Shown here: one piece after another, positions 47,140 to 56,323 of the stretch
Position numbering within the stretch: the first letter of the stretch is position 1
Layout: each line of letters starts with the position of its first letter
Source of the DNA: JAEZDC01 sp036676415
GTDB taxonomy: Bacteria > Bacteroidota > Bacteroidia > Chitinophagales > Chitinophagaceae
Reading direction: 5' to 3'
Assembly (NCBI GenBank): GCA_036676415.1
Contig: JAKFCX010000005.1
Span: 1-64,000 of the forward strand
DNA: 64,000 nt
Notes under the pieces: model-generated
What the model saw: only the letters and a program-made list of their open reading frames with translations
What the model was told of the DNA's origin: nothing
Database searches by the model: none
Position numbers and translations under genes: made by a program

Positions 47140-48008
47140 TCATCGTTCAACTAAAAGGCGGACTGGGAAATCAAATGTTCCAATATGCTGCAGGCCTGTC
47201 TCTTGCTGCACATCATGGCACAAAACTGAAAGTGGATGTTTTATTGCTTAATGAAGCCGATGCTGAAATAGGAACGGTTCGTTATTTTGATCTGCAGCAA
47301 CTTCAACTGTCACCGGACATTGCTACGAAGGAAGAAATTTCGAACATTGAACCGGGTAGCTTGTTTACTATCCTGATGGAAAAAATAAAACCTGCTTTCA
47401 AAAGAAGAATCTATAAAGAAGCTGATTATACATTTGACACCAACTTCTTCAGCGCAAAAGATAATATTTATCTGAAAGGTTATCGTCAAAGTGAAAAGTA
47501 TTTCTCGCCTATCAAAGATCAGATCAGAAGGGGATTCCAATTTAATAACGAAGTGATAAAAGCGGTAGCAGCTAAAGCCTCAGAATTGAAATCACTCAAC
47601 AGTGTTTCCATTCATATTCGCAGAGGTGATTATTCGAACCCAATCGTCAGAAATTATCACGGCATTTTAGGTGCAGCATATTACCAACAGGCTATTCGTT
47701 ACATGGAATCGAATGTGAGTGAATGCCAATTTTACATTTTCTCTGATGATCCGGAATGGGTAAAAACAAATCTGAAATTTGATGCCCCGGTGCAAATTGT
47801 TTCGGGTGTGGAAACCAAAAATCATTTCGAAGATTTCTACCTTATCTCTCAATGCAAACACCAGGTCATTGCCAATAGTACTTTTTCCTGGTGGGCTGCC
47901 TGGCTCAATCCAAATCCTGATAAGATTGTTATTGCACCTGAAAGATGGTTCAATAATGCTCCTTATGATACAAGGGATCTTGTACCGGAAAGCTGGATAA
48001 AAATGTAA
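47136..48008 (+). CDS. Alpha-1,2-fucosyltransferase (GT11)
   Basis: From ATG 47136 the protein has 290 residues. GGLGNQMFQYAAGLSLA at the N-terminus and SIHIRRGDY (about 158-166) are hallmarks of GT11, which transfers fucose from GDP-fucose. SWWAAWLNPNPDKIV is the C-terminal nucleotide-sugar region. The longer frame starting at 47103 lies within the previous gene and is rejected. GDP-fucose synthesis genes are not in the window. The enzyme probably decorates a surface glycan, together with the three upstream genes. Confidence 0.92.
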   Translation: MIIVQLKGGLGNQMFQYAAGLSLAAHHGTKLKVDVLLLNEADAEIGTVRYFDLQQLQLSPDIATKEEISNIEPGSLFTILMEKIKPAFKRRIYKEADYTFDTNFFSAKDNIYLKGYRQSEKYFSPIKDQIRRGFQFNNEVIKAVAAKASELKSLNSVSIHIRRGDYSNPIVRNYHGILGAAYYQQAIRYMESNVSECQFYIFSDDPEWVKTNLKFDAPVQIVSGVETKNHFEDFYLISQCKHQVIANSTFSWWAAWLNPNPDKIVIAPERWFNNAPYDTRDLVPESWIKM

Positions 48009-48020
48009 AGCATTGTTTGT

Positions 48021-49292
48021 TTAATGATGCACGGCTTCTATTGCTTTCGGATCATGCTTATGTTTAAACAAAACCATAAACAGTATTGCAACAATTAAAG
48101 CATATCCTGCAAAGGCCAGCCAGATGCTATGCCAGTTCTTATCTCCACCGTCTAATGTATAGAATTCATCAATTGCCCAACCACTGATCACACTTCCGAG
48201 AAAAGCACCAGCACCGTTTGTCATCATCATAAACAATCCCTGTGCACTGCTTCGAATTCTGGAATCCGTTGTCTGTTCAACAAAGAGAGACCCGGATATA
48301 TTGAAAAAGTCGAAAGCCATTCCATAGACAATACAGGAAAGAATGATCATCCATAATCCATCTTCCGGGTTGCCATAAGCAAATAACCCAAACCGTAATA
48401 CCCATGCAAACATGGAGAACAACATCACCTGTTTAATTCCAAATCGTTTCAGGAAAAAAGGAATCGTAAGGATAAAGGCAGTCTCCGATATCTGTGAAAT
48501 GGACATGATGATCGTTGAATATTTTACAACGAAAGAGTCTGGTCCGTATTCAGGAACCTTCTTGAAGTCATCCAGAAAAGTATCTCCATACATATTCGTT
48601 AACTGAAGTGCTCCTCCCAGTAACATTGAAAACAAAAAGAACAAAGCCATCTTATACTTACCCAGTAAAGTAAATGCCTGCAAGCCTAATTGTTCTATCA
48701 TGCTTGCTCCTTTCGCAATTGATCTTTGCGGTGGACATTTGGGTAAGGTGAAAGAATAAATTCCTAATGCAATGGCTGCGATACCACCGATGATAAACTG
48801 GTTGGCATTGTCTTTACTTCCGGTGAGATTGGTCGTCCACATTGCTACGATAAATCCGATGGTTCCCCAAACCCTGATCGGAGGAAATACTTTCACCACA
48901 TCGTAATTCTCTCGTTTTAGAATAGTGTATGCAATTGAATTTGATAACGAAATCGTTGGCATATAGCAGATCATAGCACCAAACATCACATAGTATAGTG
49001 TATTTGCATCTGTAACCTGGGGAACGTATAATAATACAACACCGTATAAAACATGCAGGATGCCGTAGAGCTTTTCTGCATTCATCCATTTATCTGCGAT
49101 GATCCCTGTTATGGCAGGCATAAACAATGATGATAGCGCAAGTGTGCCAAATATGGCTCCGAATGTACCTCCTGCACCTTCAGCCTGGCCCATCGGGCTT
49201 CCAAAAAAATAAGTAGCAATCGTTATAAGCCATGCTCCCCATACAAAGAATTGGAAAAAACTCATCACCGTTAACCGGAACTTGATATTCAT
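48021..49292 (-). CDS. MFS transporter, nucleoside:proton symporter (NupG-like)
   Basis: A 423-residue transporter with about 12 membrane helices. FFQFFVWGAWLITIATYFFG at the N-terminus, and RVWGTIGFIVAMW and ISQISETAFILTIPFFLKRF, match the nucleoside:H+ symporter family. Substrate is presumed nucleosides; specificity cannot be settled. The C-terminus ends FKHKHDPKAIEAVHH. It is convergent with the fucosyltransferase gene, 12 bases away, with no clear hairpin between. Confidence 0.85.
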   Translation of the reverse strand: MNIKFRLTVMSFFQFFVWGAWLITIATYFFGSPMGQAEGAGGTFGAIFGTLALSSLFMPAITGIIADKWMNAEKLYGILHVLYGVVLLYVPQVTDANTLYYVMFGAMICYMPTISLSNSIAYTILKRENYDVVKVFPPIRVWGTIGFIVAMWTTNLTGSKDNANQFIIGGIAAIALGIYSFTLPKCPPQRSIAKGASMIEQLGLQAFTLLGKYKMALFFLFSMLLGGALQLTNMYGDTFLDDFKKVPEYGPDSFVVKYSTIIMSISQISETAFILTIPFFLKRFGIKQVMLFSMFAWVLRFGLFAYGNPEDGLWMIILSCIVYGMAFDFFNISGSLFVEQTTDSRIRSSAQGLFMMMTNGAGAFLGSVISGWAIDEFYTLDGGDKNWHSIWLAFAGYALIVAILFMVLFKHKHDPKAIEAVHH

Positions 49293-49414
49293 ACTGGCTA
49301 GATTTGGTAGCGAAAGATAAAACGTTTTATGATAGCTGAAACATTGTTTATTAACATGGTGTTATAAGTGGCTAAAGGGCTGACGAGCCTCATGTTTTAT
49401 CGCTGACATACCTT

Positions 49415-49422
49415 TAGCTTTG
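49415..49422 (+). promoter_or_regulatory. Minus-7 element of mqnE
   Basis: TAGCTTTG matches TAnnTTTG and ends 15 bases before ATG 49438. Confidence 0.5.
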
Positions 49423-49437
49423 CCAAAATTTATCGAG

Positions 49438-50613
49438 ATGAACGTAGTGGCTCCTATAGACCAGATCATTGCAGAGGTTAAGAATAAACAACTACAACTG
49501 ATTGGCGAAAAAGTACTGGCCGGCAACAGGCTTACACCAGAAGATGGCTTACTTTTATTTGAAAAAGGTACGCTCTCCTATCTTGGTGCTTTGGCCAATT
49601 ACGTTCGTGAAAAAAGACACGGTAACAAAACTTACTTCAACAGAAATTTTCATATTGAACCTACTAACGTTTGTGTTTTCAGTTGTAAATTCTGCTCTTA
49701 CTCCAGGCTATATGCCAACAAAGAAGAAGGATGGGAACTTACGATGGAACAGATGATGGACATTGTTAGAAGTTACGATGGCAAACCGATTACCGAAGTA
49801 CATATTGTAGGTGGTGTGCATCCTAAAATGAACATTCATTTTTTTGCTGACCTGTTGAGACAGATCAAGCAACATCGTCCTGACCTGCATATCAAAGGTT
49901 TTACAGCAGTGGAACTGGATTATATGTTCCGCAAGTCAAAAATGAGTATTGAAGAAGGCATGAAGTTTTTGAATGAAGCTGGTTTGGATTCTCTGCCTGG
50001 TGGTGGTGCTGAGATCTTTGATCCTGCTATTCGTCAGCAGATATGTGATGATAAGGTTGACGGTAAAGGCTGGCTTGAAATACACAAAGCTGCTCACCTG
50101 CTTGGGATGCATACAAATGCAACGATGCTTTATGGCCATTTAGAAGGTTTCGTTCATCGTGTTGATCACATGGAGCAATTGAGGAGATTACAGGATGAAA
50201 CAGGTGGTTTTAATACATTTATTCCGCTTAAATTCAGGAACCACGATAATGAAATGAGCCATATACCTGAAGTGTCTGTGATAGAGGATATGAAAGTGTA
50301 TGCCATTGCAAGATTGTACCTCGATAACTTCCCTCACATCAAAGCATACTGGCCAATGCTGGGCAGACAAAATGCACAACTCTCATTGAGTTTTGGCGTA
50401 AATGATATTGATGGAACGATCGATGACTCTACCAAGATCTATTCAATGGCCGGAAGCGAAGAACAAAATCCTGCAATGAGTACAGCAGAACTTGTTACAT
50501 TGATCAAACAGGTGAAACGTCAGCCGGTAGAAAGAGATACGCTTTATAACGAGATAAGAGACTACAGCAATATGGATGTGAAGGAGATTGAAACTGATCC
50601 TTTGCTGAATTAG
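49438..50613 (+). CDS. mqnE: Aminofutalosine synthase
   Basis: A 391-residue radical SAM enzyme. The CxxxCxxC cluster is CVFSCKFCSYSR (Cys79, Cys83, Cys86), and IHIVGGVHP-like and GGGAEIFDPAIRQQICDDK blocks fit MqnE, which adds the adenosyl group to the product of MqnA to give aminofutalosine in menaquinone synthesis by the futalosine route. Start: ATG 49438; a TTG at 49420 lies in the promoter. Other menaquinone genes are not in this window. Confidence 0.93.
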   Translation: MNVVAPIDQIIAEVKNKQLQLIGEKVLAGNRLTPEDGLLLFEKGTLSYLGALANYVREKRHGNKTYFNRNFHIEPTNVCVFSCKFCSYSRLYANKEEGWELTMEQMMDIVRSYDGKPITEVHIVGGVHPKMNIHFFADLLRQIKQHRPDLHIKGFTAVELDYMFRKSKMSIEEGMKFLNEAGLDSLPGGGAEIFDPAIRQQICDDKVDGKGWLEIHKAAHLLGMHTNATMLYGHLEGFVHRVDHMEQLRRLQDETGGFNTFIPLKFRNHDNEMSHIPEVSVIEDMKVYAIARLYLDNFPHIKAYWPMLGRQNAQLSLSFGVNDIDGTIDDSTKIYSMAGSEEQNPAMSTAELVTLIKQVKRQPVERDTLYNEIRDYSNMDVKEIETDPLLN

Positions 50614-50617
50614 TGAT

Positions 50618-50678
50618 ATAACCGCAATGACGCTAAGGCGCAAAGTCTTTCATAGTGTCATTGTGAATTAGCGGTAAA
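50618..50678. repeat. GCAAAG/GCGGTAA imperfect inverted repeat
   Basis: ACCGCAATGACGCTAAGGCG followed by CAAAG at the left and CACAATGACACTATG-type complement with GCGGTAA at the right give an imperfect inverted repeat between mqnE and the next gene. It contains a GCGCAAAG string of the dispersed type. Confidence 0.55.
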
Positions 50679-50685
50679 ACTTCTT

Positions 50686-51045
50686 ATGTCTTTACAACGA
50701 ATCACTTTTATCATCAGCATTGTAGTAGTAATTTATTTTACTGTATTATTCTCTGTGAATATGATCTATGATGATCAAAAACCTCCTGTAATCATTGGAG
50801 TATTTGTTGAATTACTGACGATACCAATGTTATTAGCAGTTCCGGTATTTCTTGTCATTTCACTGGTACAATTAATCAGAGAAGGTTTTGATTATAGATC
50901 AACCTACTTGTATTCCTTCGCTTTACTGCTCATTGTAACTATATTCCTGATGGTAATGACTATAAGTGATGCAAAGGTGAATAAAGCTCCGAACGTTAAA
51001 GTGAGTGACACAACGAAAGCTGAGCAATGTACTGAAGCATGCTAA
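50686..51045 (+). CDS. Small membrane protein of unknown function
   Basis: A 119-residue protein with three predicted membrane helices (ITFIISIVVVIYFTVLFSV, LTIPMLLAVPVFLVISLV, SFALLLIVTIFLMVMTI) and a polar, Cys-containing C-terminal tail (TTKAEQCTEAC). No family is recognised. It may be co-transcribed with mqnE, 72 bases upstream, but a repeat lies between them. Confidence 0.7.
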   Translation: MSLQRITFIISIVVVIYFTVLFSVNMIYDDQKPPVIIGVFVELLTIPMLLAVPVFLVISLVQLIREGFDYRSTYLYSFALLLIVTIFLMVMTISDAKVNKAPNVKVSDTTKAEQCTEAC

Positions 51046-51047
51046 AT

Positions 51048-51081
51048 AAAAAATCCCGCCATTGAGACGGGATTGATTTTT
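51048..51081. terminator. Bidirectional terminator
   Basis: AAAAAATCCCG, loop, CGGGATTGATTTTTA. It serves the 50686 gene and clpC, and is of the same style as those at 15168 and 42036. Confidence 0.82.
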
Positions 51082-53620
51082 ATACTTCTTTATTCTTTTC
51101 TTCTTTTGCTTTGCCTTTGCCTGGCTTCATTTTAAACTTGATCTTTTCGTTTTCTTTGTCAAGTTCAGCAACCAAAGTATCACCTTCCTTCACACTCAGG
51201 TTAAGTATTTCTTCTGCTAAAGGATCTTCCAGGTATTTCTGGATGGCCCTGTGCAATGGTCTTGCACCAAACTGAACATCATAACCCTTATCTGCAATGA
51301 AATCTTTGGCCTCATCGGTGATCTCTAAGGTATAACCTAATGCTGTTAAGCGTTTGAACACACCCTTCATCAGGATATCAATGATTACAAATATATTTTC
51401 TTTTGTAAGAGAATTAAATATGATCACATCATCGATCCTGTTCAAAAATTCAGGAGAGAAAGTACGTTTCAAGGCTTTTTCAATTACCGCTTTATTTGCC
51501 TCGTCAGCATTTTCTAACCTGTTAGCGGTAGCAAAACCAACTCCTTCACCAAAATCTTTCAACTGGCGAACACCAATGTTAGAAGTCATGATGATGAGTG
51601 TATTCTTGAAATCTACTTTTCTTCCTAAACCATCTGTTAGCTGACCATCATCCAGCACCTGTAACAAGATATTATAAATATCCGGGTGTGCTTTTTCAAT
51701 TTCATCTAACAGGATAACACAATAAGGTTTACGACGAACTTTTTCGGTAAGCTGACCACCTTCTTCGTAACCAACATATCCCGGAGGAGCACCAACCAAC
51801 CTGGTTACGGTGAACTTCTCCATATACTCACTCATATCAATTCTAATCAAAGAATCTTCTGAGTCGAACATATATCTTGCTAAAGCCCTGGCCAACTCTG
51901 TTTTACCAACACCTGTCGGACCTAAGAAGATGAAAGTACCAATTGGTTTCTTCGGATCTTTCAATCCAACACGGTTACGTTGAATGGCTTTCACCACTTT
52001 GCCAATAGCTTCATCCTGGCCAACCACCATTTTCTGCATGTCGTCGTTCATCTTACGAAGTTTCTCGGTTTCCGCCTGCACCATTCGCTTAACAGGAATC
52101 CCAGTCATCATGCTCACCACTTCGGCAATTGCTTCTTCGTCTATCGGGTAACGCTTGTGTTTACTTTCCTCTTCCCACTGCAGTTTTGCTTTCTCGAGTT
52201 CTTCACCCAAACGTTTTTCCGTATCTCTTAAAGAAGCTGCTTCTTCAAAACGCTGGCTCTTTACCACTTTGTTTTTCTCCTGCTTGATGTCTTCAATCTT
52301 CTTTTCAAGATCGAGGATATTTTCAGGAACATTGATGTTTTTCAAATGCACCCTTGCTCCTACTTCATCCAATACATCAATGGCTTTATCGGGAAGTAAA
52401 CGATCGGTCATATACCTGTCGCTCAGTTTAACACAAGCTTCGATGGCATCTTCTGAATAGGAGACGTTATGATAGTCTTCGTATTTGCTTTGAATATTAG
52501 TGAGGATCTGGATCGTTTCATCAACACTTGGCGGATCAACGATTACTTTCTGAAAACGACGATCCAAGGCTCCATCTTTTTCAATGTGCATACGATATTC
52601 ATCCAGCGTTGAAGCACCGATACATTGGAGTTCACCTCTTGCCAAAGCTGGTTTGAATATATTGGAAGCATCAAGAGAACCTGAAGCTCCACCGGCACCA
52701 ACAATAGTATGTATCTCATCGATGAAAAGAATCACATCACGATTCTTCTCCAGTTCATTCATGATCGCTTTCATTCTTTCTTCGAACTGGCCACGGTATT
52801 TGGTACCGGCAACCAATGCTGCAAGATCAAGCGAGATCACTCTTTTATCGAATAACACCCTTGATACCTTACGCTGAACAATTCTTAAAGCAAGACCTTC
52901 AACAATGGCTGTTTTACCAACACCCGGCTCACCGATAAGGATCGGGTTATTCTTTTTACGACGAGACAAAATCTGGGAAACCCTTTCGATCTCTGCTTCT
53001 CTACCGACAATGGGATCAAGAGTTCCCATTTCAGCAAGTTTCGTTATATCCCTTCCAAAATTGTCGAGCACAGGTGTTTTACTTTTAGCACCGGCAGCAC
53101 CTTTTTTCTGTTGGGAGTAACTCTTCTTGTCGTCGTCAAAATCGTTGTCATCATCTTCCGTGTACTCGCTTCTAACGTCATTACTTCTAACCATACCAAG
53201 TTCATTTCTGAAAACATCGTAATCAACCTCGAACTGATTCAAGATCTGGGTAGCGATATTCTCTTTGTTTTTAAGAATAGAAAGCATTAAATGTTCTGTC
53301 TCAACAAGGGGACTTTTCATTGCTTTGGCTTCCAGTACGGTCACACGAATCACTTTCTCAGCCTGCTTTGTAAGCGGTAAGCTATTGATATTGGCTATAT
53401 TCTTCCCGGTTTTGTCTTTTACCGCCAGTTCTACTTCTTTCCGGAGTTCGTACAGATCAATATTGAGTTGTTTGAGCACTTTTATGGCAGTGTTCTCGCC
53501 TTCACGTATAAGCCCAAGTAACAGGTGTTCTGTTCCTATAAAGTCATTTCCGAGCCTCAGAGCCTCCTCCCTGCTAAAAGAAATGATCTCCTTAACCTGG
53601 GCCGAAAAATTATTATCCAT
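51080..53620 (-). CDS. clpC: ATP-dependent Clp protease ATP-binding subunit ClpC
   Basis: From ATG 53620 the protein has 846 residues: an N-terminal Clp_N double repeat (FSREEALRLGNDFIGTEHLL; TEHLMLSILKNKENIA), the first AAA+ domain with GEPGVGKT (about 230), a UVR domain and coiled middle (about 435-475), and the second AAA+ domain with GPTGVGKT (about 567), ending in a charged tail. ClpC unfolds proteins and feeds them to ClpP. A longer frame to 53686 starts with an atypical leader and is rejected. Its divergent neighbour is the STAS-like gene. Confidence 0.95.
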   Translation of the reverse strand: MDNNFSAQVKEIISFSREEALRLGNDFIGTEHLLLGLIREGENTAIKVLKQLNIDLYELRKEVELAVKDKTGKNIANINSLPLTKQAEKVIRVTVLEAKAMKSPLVETEHLMLSILKNKENIATQILNQFEVDYDVFRNELGMVRSNDVRSEYTEDDDNDFDDDKKSYSQQKKGAAGAKSKTPVLDNFGRDITKLAEMGTLDPIVGREAEIERVSQILSRRKKNNPILIGEPGVGKTAIVEGLALRIVQRKVSRVLFDKRVISLDLAALVAGTKYRGQFEERMKAIMNELEKNRDVILFIDEIHTIVGAGGASGSLDASNIFKPALARGELQCIGASTLDEYRMHIEKDGALDRRFQKVIVDPPSVDETIQILTNIQSKYEDYHNVSYSEDAIEACVKLSDRYMTDRLLPDKAIDVLDEVGARVHLKNINVPENILDLEKKIEDIKQEKNKVVKSQRFEEAASLRDTEKRLGEELEKAKLQWEEESKHKRYPIDEEAIAEVVSMMTGIPVKRMVQAETEKLRKMNDDMQKMVVGQDEAIGKVVKAIQRNRVGLKDPKKPIGTFIFLGPTGVGKTELARALARYMFDSEDSLIRIDMSEYMEKFTVTRLVGAPPGYVGYEEGGQLTEKVRRKPYCVILLDEIEKAHPDIYNILLQVLDDGQLTDGLGRKVDFKNTLIIMTSNIGVRQLKDFGEGVGFATANRLENADEANKAVIEKALKRTFSPEFLNRIDDVIIFNSLTKENIFVIIDILMKGVFKRLTALGYTLEITDEAKDFIADKGYDVQFGARPLHRAIQKYLEDPLAEEILNLSVKEGDTLVAELDKENEKIKFKMKPGKGKAKEEKNKEV

Positions 53621-53652
53621 AATTATATTTAGAGTGGTACAATAATAACGAA

Positions 53653-53660
53653 TATTTTTG
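53653..53660 (+). promoter_or_regulatory. Possible minus-7 element of the STAS-like gene
   Basis: TATTTTTG, exact to TAnnTTTG, 59 bases before ATG 53720. No clear TTG is present at 17-21 bases upstream. Confidence 0.35.
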
Positions 53661-53719
53661 GGTTGCTTCATAGTGCAATTATGCACAGGTGTTAATGAAT
53701 TAAGAATATAATATTGAGT

Positions 53720-54115
53720 ATGAAGGTCAAAATTGATACCAAGGAAAAATTTACTGTGATCACTCCTGAGGAGTTGAATGTTTCTGCGAATCTGTCAGAG
53801 GAGTTGCGACAAATATGTGAGGAGCGATTATCAGTTATGCCAAAAAGTGTAGTGTTAAATCTACAGCTGGTTGAAGAGATAGATGAAGATGCTGCATCGG
53901 CCATAACTTCTATACAGCAAAAATTCTACGAGCAAAATGCTTCTTTTGTTGTTTGCGGAATGAGCAAACCAATAGAAGATAAGTTTGATGAACTGGAGTT
54001 GCTCGACTATCTGAACTTTACACCAACAGAAAGTGAAGCCTGGGATATCATCCAGATGGAAGAAATTGAGCGGGAATTGCTGGATAGTGATGATATTACA
54101 TTTGAAACGGAGTAA
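53720..54115 (+). CDS. STAS-like domain protein
   Basis: A 131-residue acidic protein (start ATG 53720, two codons in from a TTG at 53714). The layout of strands and helices, SVMPKSVVLNLQLVEEIDED and then SASFVVCG-type strand (NASFVVCGMSKPIEDKFDEL), resembles STAS domains (anti-sigma-factor antagonists), which usually bear a phosphorylatable Ser after the first 'D'. Here no clear Ser can be placed. It is followed after 90 bases by RNase Z, and this pairing is often seen in Bacteroidota from general knowledge. Function unknown. Confidence 0.7.
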   Translation: MKVKIDTKEKFTVITPEELNVSANLSEELRQICEERLSVMPKSVVLNLQLVEEIDEDAASAITSIQQKFYEQNASFVVCGMSKPIEDKFDELELLDYLNFTPTESEAWDIIQMEEIERELLDSDDITFETE

Positions 54116-54116
54116 A

Positions 54117-54205
54117 ACAAAGTTTTCGGTTTTGAGTTTCTGGTTTAATGTTCGGATGAACATGATCTGGAACTAAAACCTGAGACCACAAACTAAAGAC
54201 TAATA
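54117..54205. repeat. GTTTTGAGTTT/AAACTAAAGAC intergenic repeat
   Basis: AGTTTTCGGTTTTGAGTTTC and TGAGACCACAAACTAAAGAC point towards each other and resemble the repeats at 36657-36735. They lie between the STAS-like gene and rnz. Confidence 0.5.
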
Positions 54206-55108
54206 ATGTTCGGCGTAACGATACTTGGTAATAATTCTGCGATTCCTGCATTTGACAGACATCCGACTGCACAGGTAGTTACGATGAATGAACAGATGTT
54301 CTTATTTGATTGTGGCGAAGGAACTCAAATGCAATTTTCGGCATATAAGATCAAGCGAAGCCGCATCAACCACATTTTTATTTCTCATTTGCATGGCGAT
54401 CATTATTTTGGTTTGATCGGCTTACTAACAAGCTATAGTCTCCTGTCAAGAACAACCGACCTGCATTTATATGGACCAGCTCCGCTGAAAAAAATACTTG
54501 ACCTGCAATTAGAAGCAGCCAGCACCATTCTATGTTACAATCTTCATTTTCATCCAATAGACGCCGAAGGGCTGCTAGTTGATGATAAGAAGTTTACCGT
54601 TGAATGTTTTTCTACGAAACACCGTATCCCTTGCTGGGGTTTTATTGTAAGAGAGAAAAAGAAACCCCGGAAGATCAACAAAGAAGAGATTATTAAGCAT
54701 GATATACCTGCTGCATTTTATGAGAGGCTGAAAATGGGAGAAGATTATACCAACAAAGAAGGAACAGTGCTGAAGAATGAGTTTGTGACTGTTCCGTCCA
54801 CACCTGCAAAAAGTTATGCATTTGCTGCTGACACAGTTTACTTTGAAGATATTGCTGAAAAGGTAAACGGTGTTACGATGCTCTATCATGAAGCAACTTA
54901 CCTGAAAGACCAGCACCAAAGAGCTGCTGATCGCTTTCATTCTACAACAATACAGGCTGCTGCTATTGCTCAAAAAGCCGGAGTTGAAAAATTATTGCTC
55001 GGCCACTTTAGTAGTAAGTATGACGTGTTGGATGAATTTTTAGCGGAAGCAAAAGAAGTGTTTCCCAACACACAATTGGCCATTGAAGGTGCTACTTACC
55101 TGATATAG
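54206..55108 (+). CDS. rnz: Ribonuclease Z
   Basis: A 300-residue metallo-beta-lactamase-fold nuclease that trims tRNA 3' ends. HLHGDH (61-66) binds the zinc pair; the other ligands are visible in AADTVYFEDIAEKVNG, HEATYLKDQHQ and GHFSSKY. LGNNSAIPAFDRHPTAQ at the N-terminus is typical. It starts at ATG 54206 right after the repeat. Both tRNA genes here lack encoded CCA, so 3' maturation is needed. Confidence 0.94.
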   Translation: MFGVTILGNNSAIPAFDRHPTAQVVTMNEQMFLFDCGEGTQMQFSAYKIKRSRINHIFISHLHGDHYFGLIGLLTSYSLLSRTTDLHLYGPAPLKKILDLQLEAASTILCYNLHFHPIDAEGLLVDDKKFTVECFSTKHRIPCWGFIVREKKKPRKINKEEIIKHDIPAAFYERLKMGEDYTNKEGTVLKNEFVTVPSTPAKSYAFAADTVYFEDIAEKVNGVTMLYHEATYLKDQHQRAADRFHSTTIQAAAIAQKAGVEKLLLGHFSSKYDVLDEFLAEAKEVFPNTQLAIEGATYLI

Positions 55109-55115
55109 ACAACCT

Positions 55116-56273
55116 TTACAATATGCCCACTAACCATTTATAAAAAACGGGAAATTGTTTTCGCCATGTCGGCTCATTATGTAAGCCCAGTGGATTCACA
55201 AATGTAGTGGTGTTGACGGTTTTCTTTTTTTCGATCAAAGCGATCATGCGATTCATATCAGACACCATCGTAGTGCTCTCCTTTCCTCCTGCATAGAAAT
55301 AAAACTTCGGTTTATTTGAACCCCAGTCGGCCTTTTCCACATCAGTATAAAGCTGTGGTGCGGTCCAGAAAGCAGGAGAAAAAACACCGGCACCTCCAAA
55401 CACATCGGGATACTTCATTACTGCATACAAACTAATCAATCCACCCATACTGCTTCCTGCAGTGAAAGTATTAGCTGCATCCTTTTTCGTTCTAAACTTC
55501 TGATCGATGTAGGGTTTTAAGGTCTGTACTAAAAAATCAATATATAAACTGCCCTCTCCCTTACCAAATTGTTTATTATCGTAGGGATTGTACTCGTTCA
55601 TCCTTTTTTCACCACCGTTATCAATACCCACCACGATCATGTGTTTACCAGTTTCTTTTTGCAATGAATCCATTGCTTCATCAACACCCCACTCACCAAA
55701 AGGTGCTGTTTGCTCATTGAACAAATTCTGGCCATCATGCATGTACAACACTGGGTATGCATTCTTTGATGTTGCATATCCTTTGGGCAAATAGATCCAA
55801 ACCCTTCTTTTTCTATCCAGTTGTGGAATGTGGAATGTAGAATCAAGAATCTTCACCTGTGGCGTGGCTGTATATGGCTTAGGCTTAACAGGATAATCAT
55901 CTTTCCAACCTTCAATTACAATCTCTTCTGTCATATCTCCTTTTACTTCGACCACCCTGTCTGCAATATCCCTGCCATCGGAAGTTGTCTCAACTTTTGA
56001 CCAATCACCTCTTGTAAACTTAAAAGCATACATACCTGCAGGAATATCTTTGAGTACAACTGCTACTCTGCTGCCCAGTGGTTTCAGTTTGTAATTCTCG
56101 TCTTTCGCATTCCAGCCGTTGAAATTACCAGCCACATAAATTGGTTCTGCAGCTCTTTGTGCCACATTCACTGTCGGCTTCGGAACGTTGGTTACAACAA
56201 GTTTCAAAGTATACTGGCTAAAGCAACTTCCGGCAACAACAAGCAAAAGCAAAAAGAGAGTGTACTTCTTCAT
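55116..56273 (-). CDS. Exported esterase with N-terminal starch-binding-like domain
   Basis: A 385-residue protein with a signal peptide (MKKYTLFLLLLVVAGSCFS). The first 125 mature residues are a CBM48/glycogen-binding-like beta-sandwich (YVAGNFNGWNAKDENYKLKP, MYAFKFTRGDWSKVETTSDG), followed by an alpha/beta-hydrolase of the esterase D / enterochelin-esterase type (VWIYLPKGYATSKNAYPVLYMHDGQNLFNEQ). The nucleophile lies in GSSMGGL (about residue 272). Substrate is unknown: feruloyl, acyl-sugar or siderophore esters are all possible. It is convergent with rnz. Confidence 0.88.
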   Translation of the reverse strand: MKKYTLFLLLLVVAGSCFSQYTLKLVVTNVPKPTVNVAQRAAEPIYVAGNFNGWNAKDENYKLKPLGSRVAVVLKDIPAGMYAFKFTRGDWSKVETTSDGRDIADRVVEVKGDMTEEIVIEGWKDDYPVKPKPYTATPQVKILDSTFHIPQLDRKRRVWIYLPKGYATSKNAYPVLYMHDGQNLFNEQTAPFGEWGVDEAMDSLQKETGKHMIVVGIDNGGEKRMNEYNPYDNKQFGKGEGSLYIDFLVQTLKPYIDQKFRTKKDAANTFTAGSSMGGLISLYAVMKYPDVFGGAGVFSPAFWTAPQLYTDVEKADWGSNKPKFYFYAGGKESTTMVSDMNRMIALIEKKKTVNTTTFVNPLGLHNEPTWRKQFPVFYKWLVGIL

Positions 56274-56291
56274 GGTTGTGAAAATAAGAAC

Positions 56292-56316
56292 AAAAAAGCC
56301 ACCTGTTAAAGTGGCT
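56292..56316 (-). terminator. Terminator of dapA
   Basis: AGCCAC, loop, GTGGCT stem with a T run on the minus strand, placed eight bases after the dapA stop codon. Confidence 0.85.
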
Positions 56317-56323
56317 TCATATT

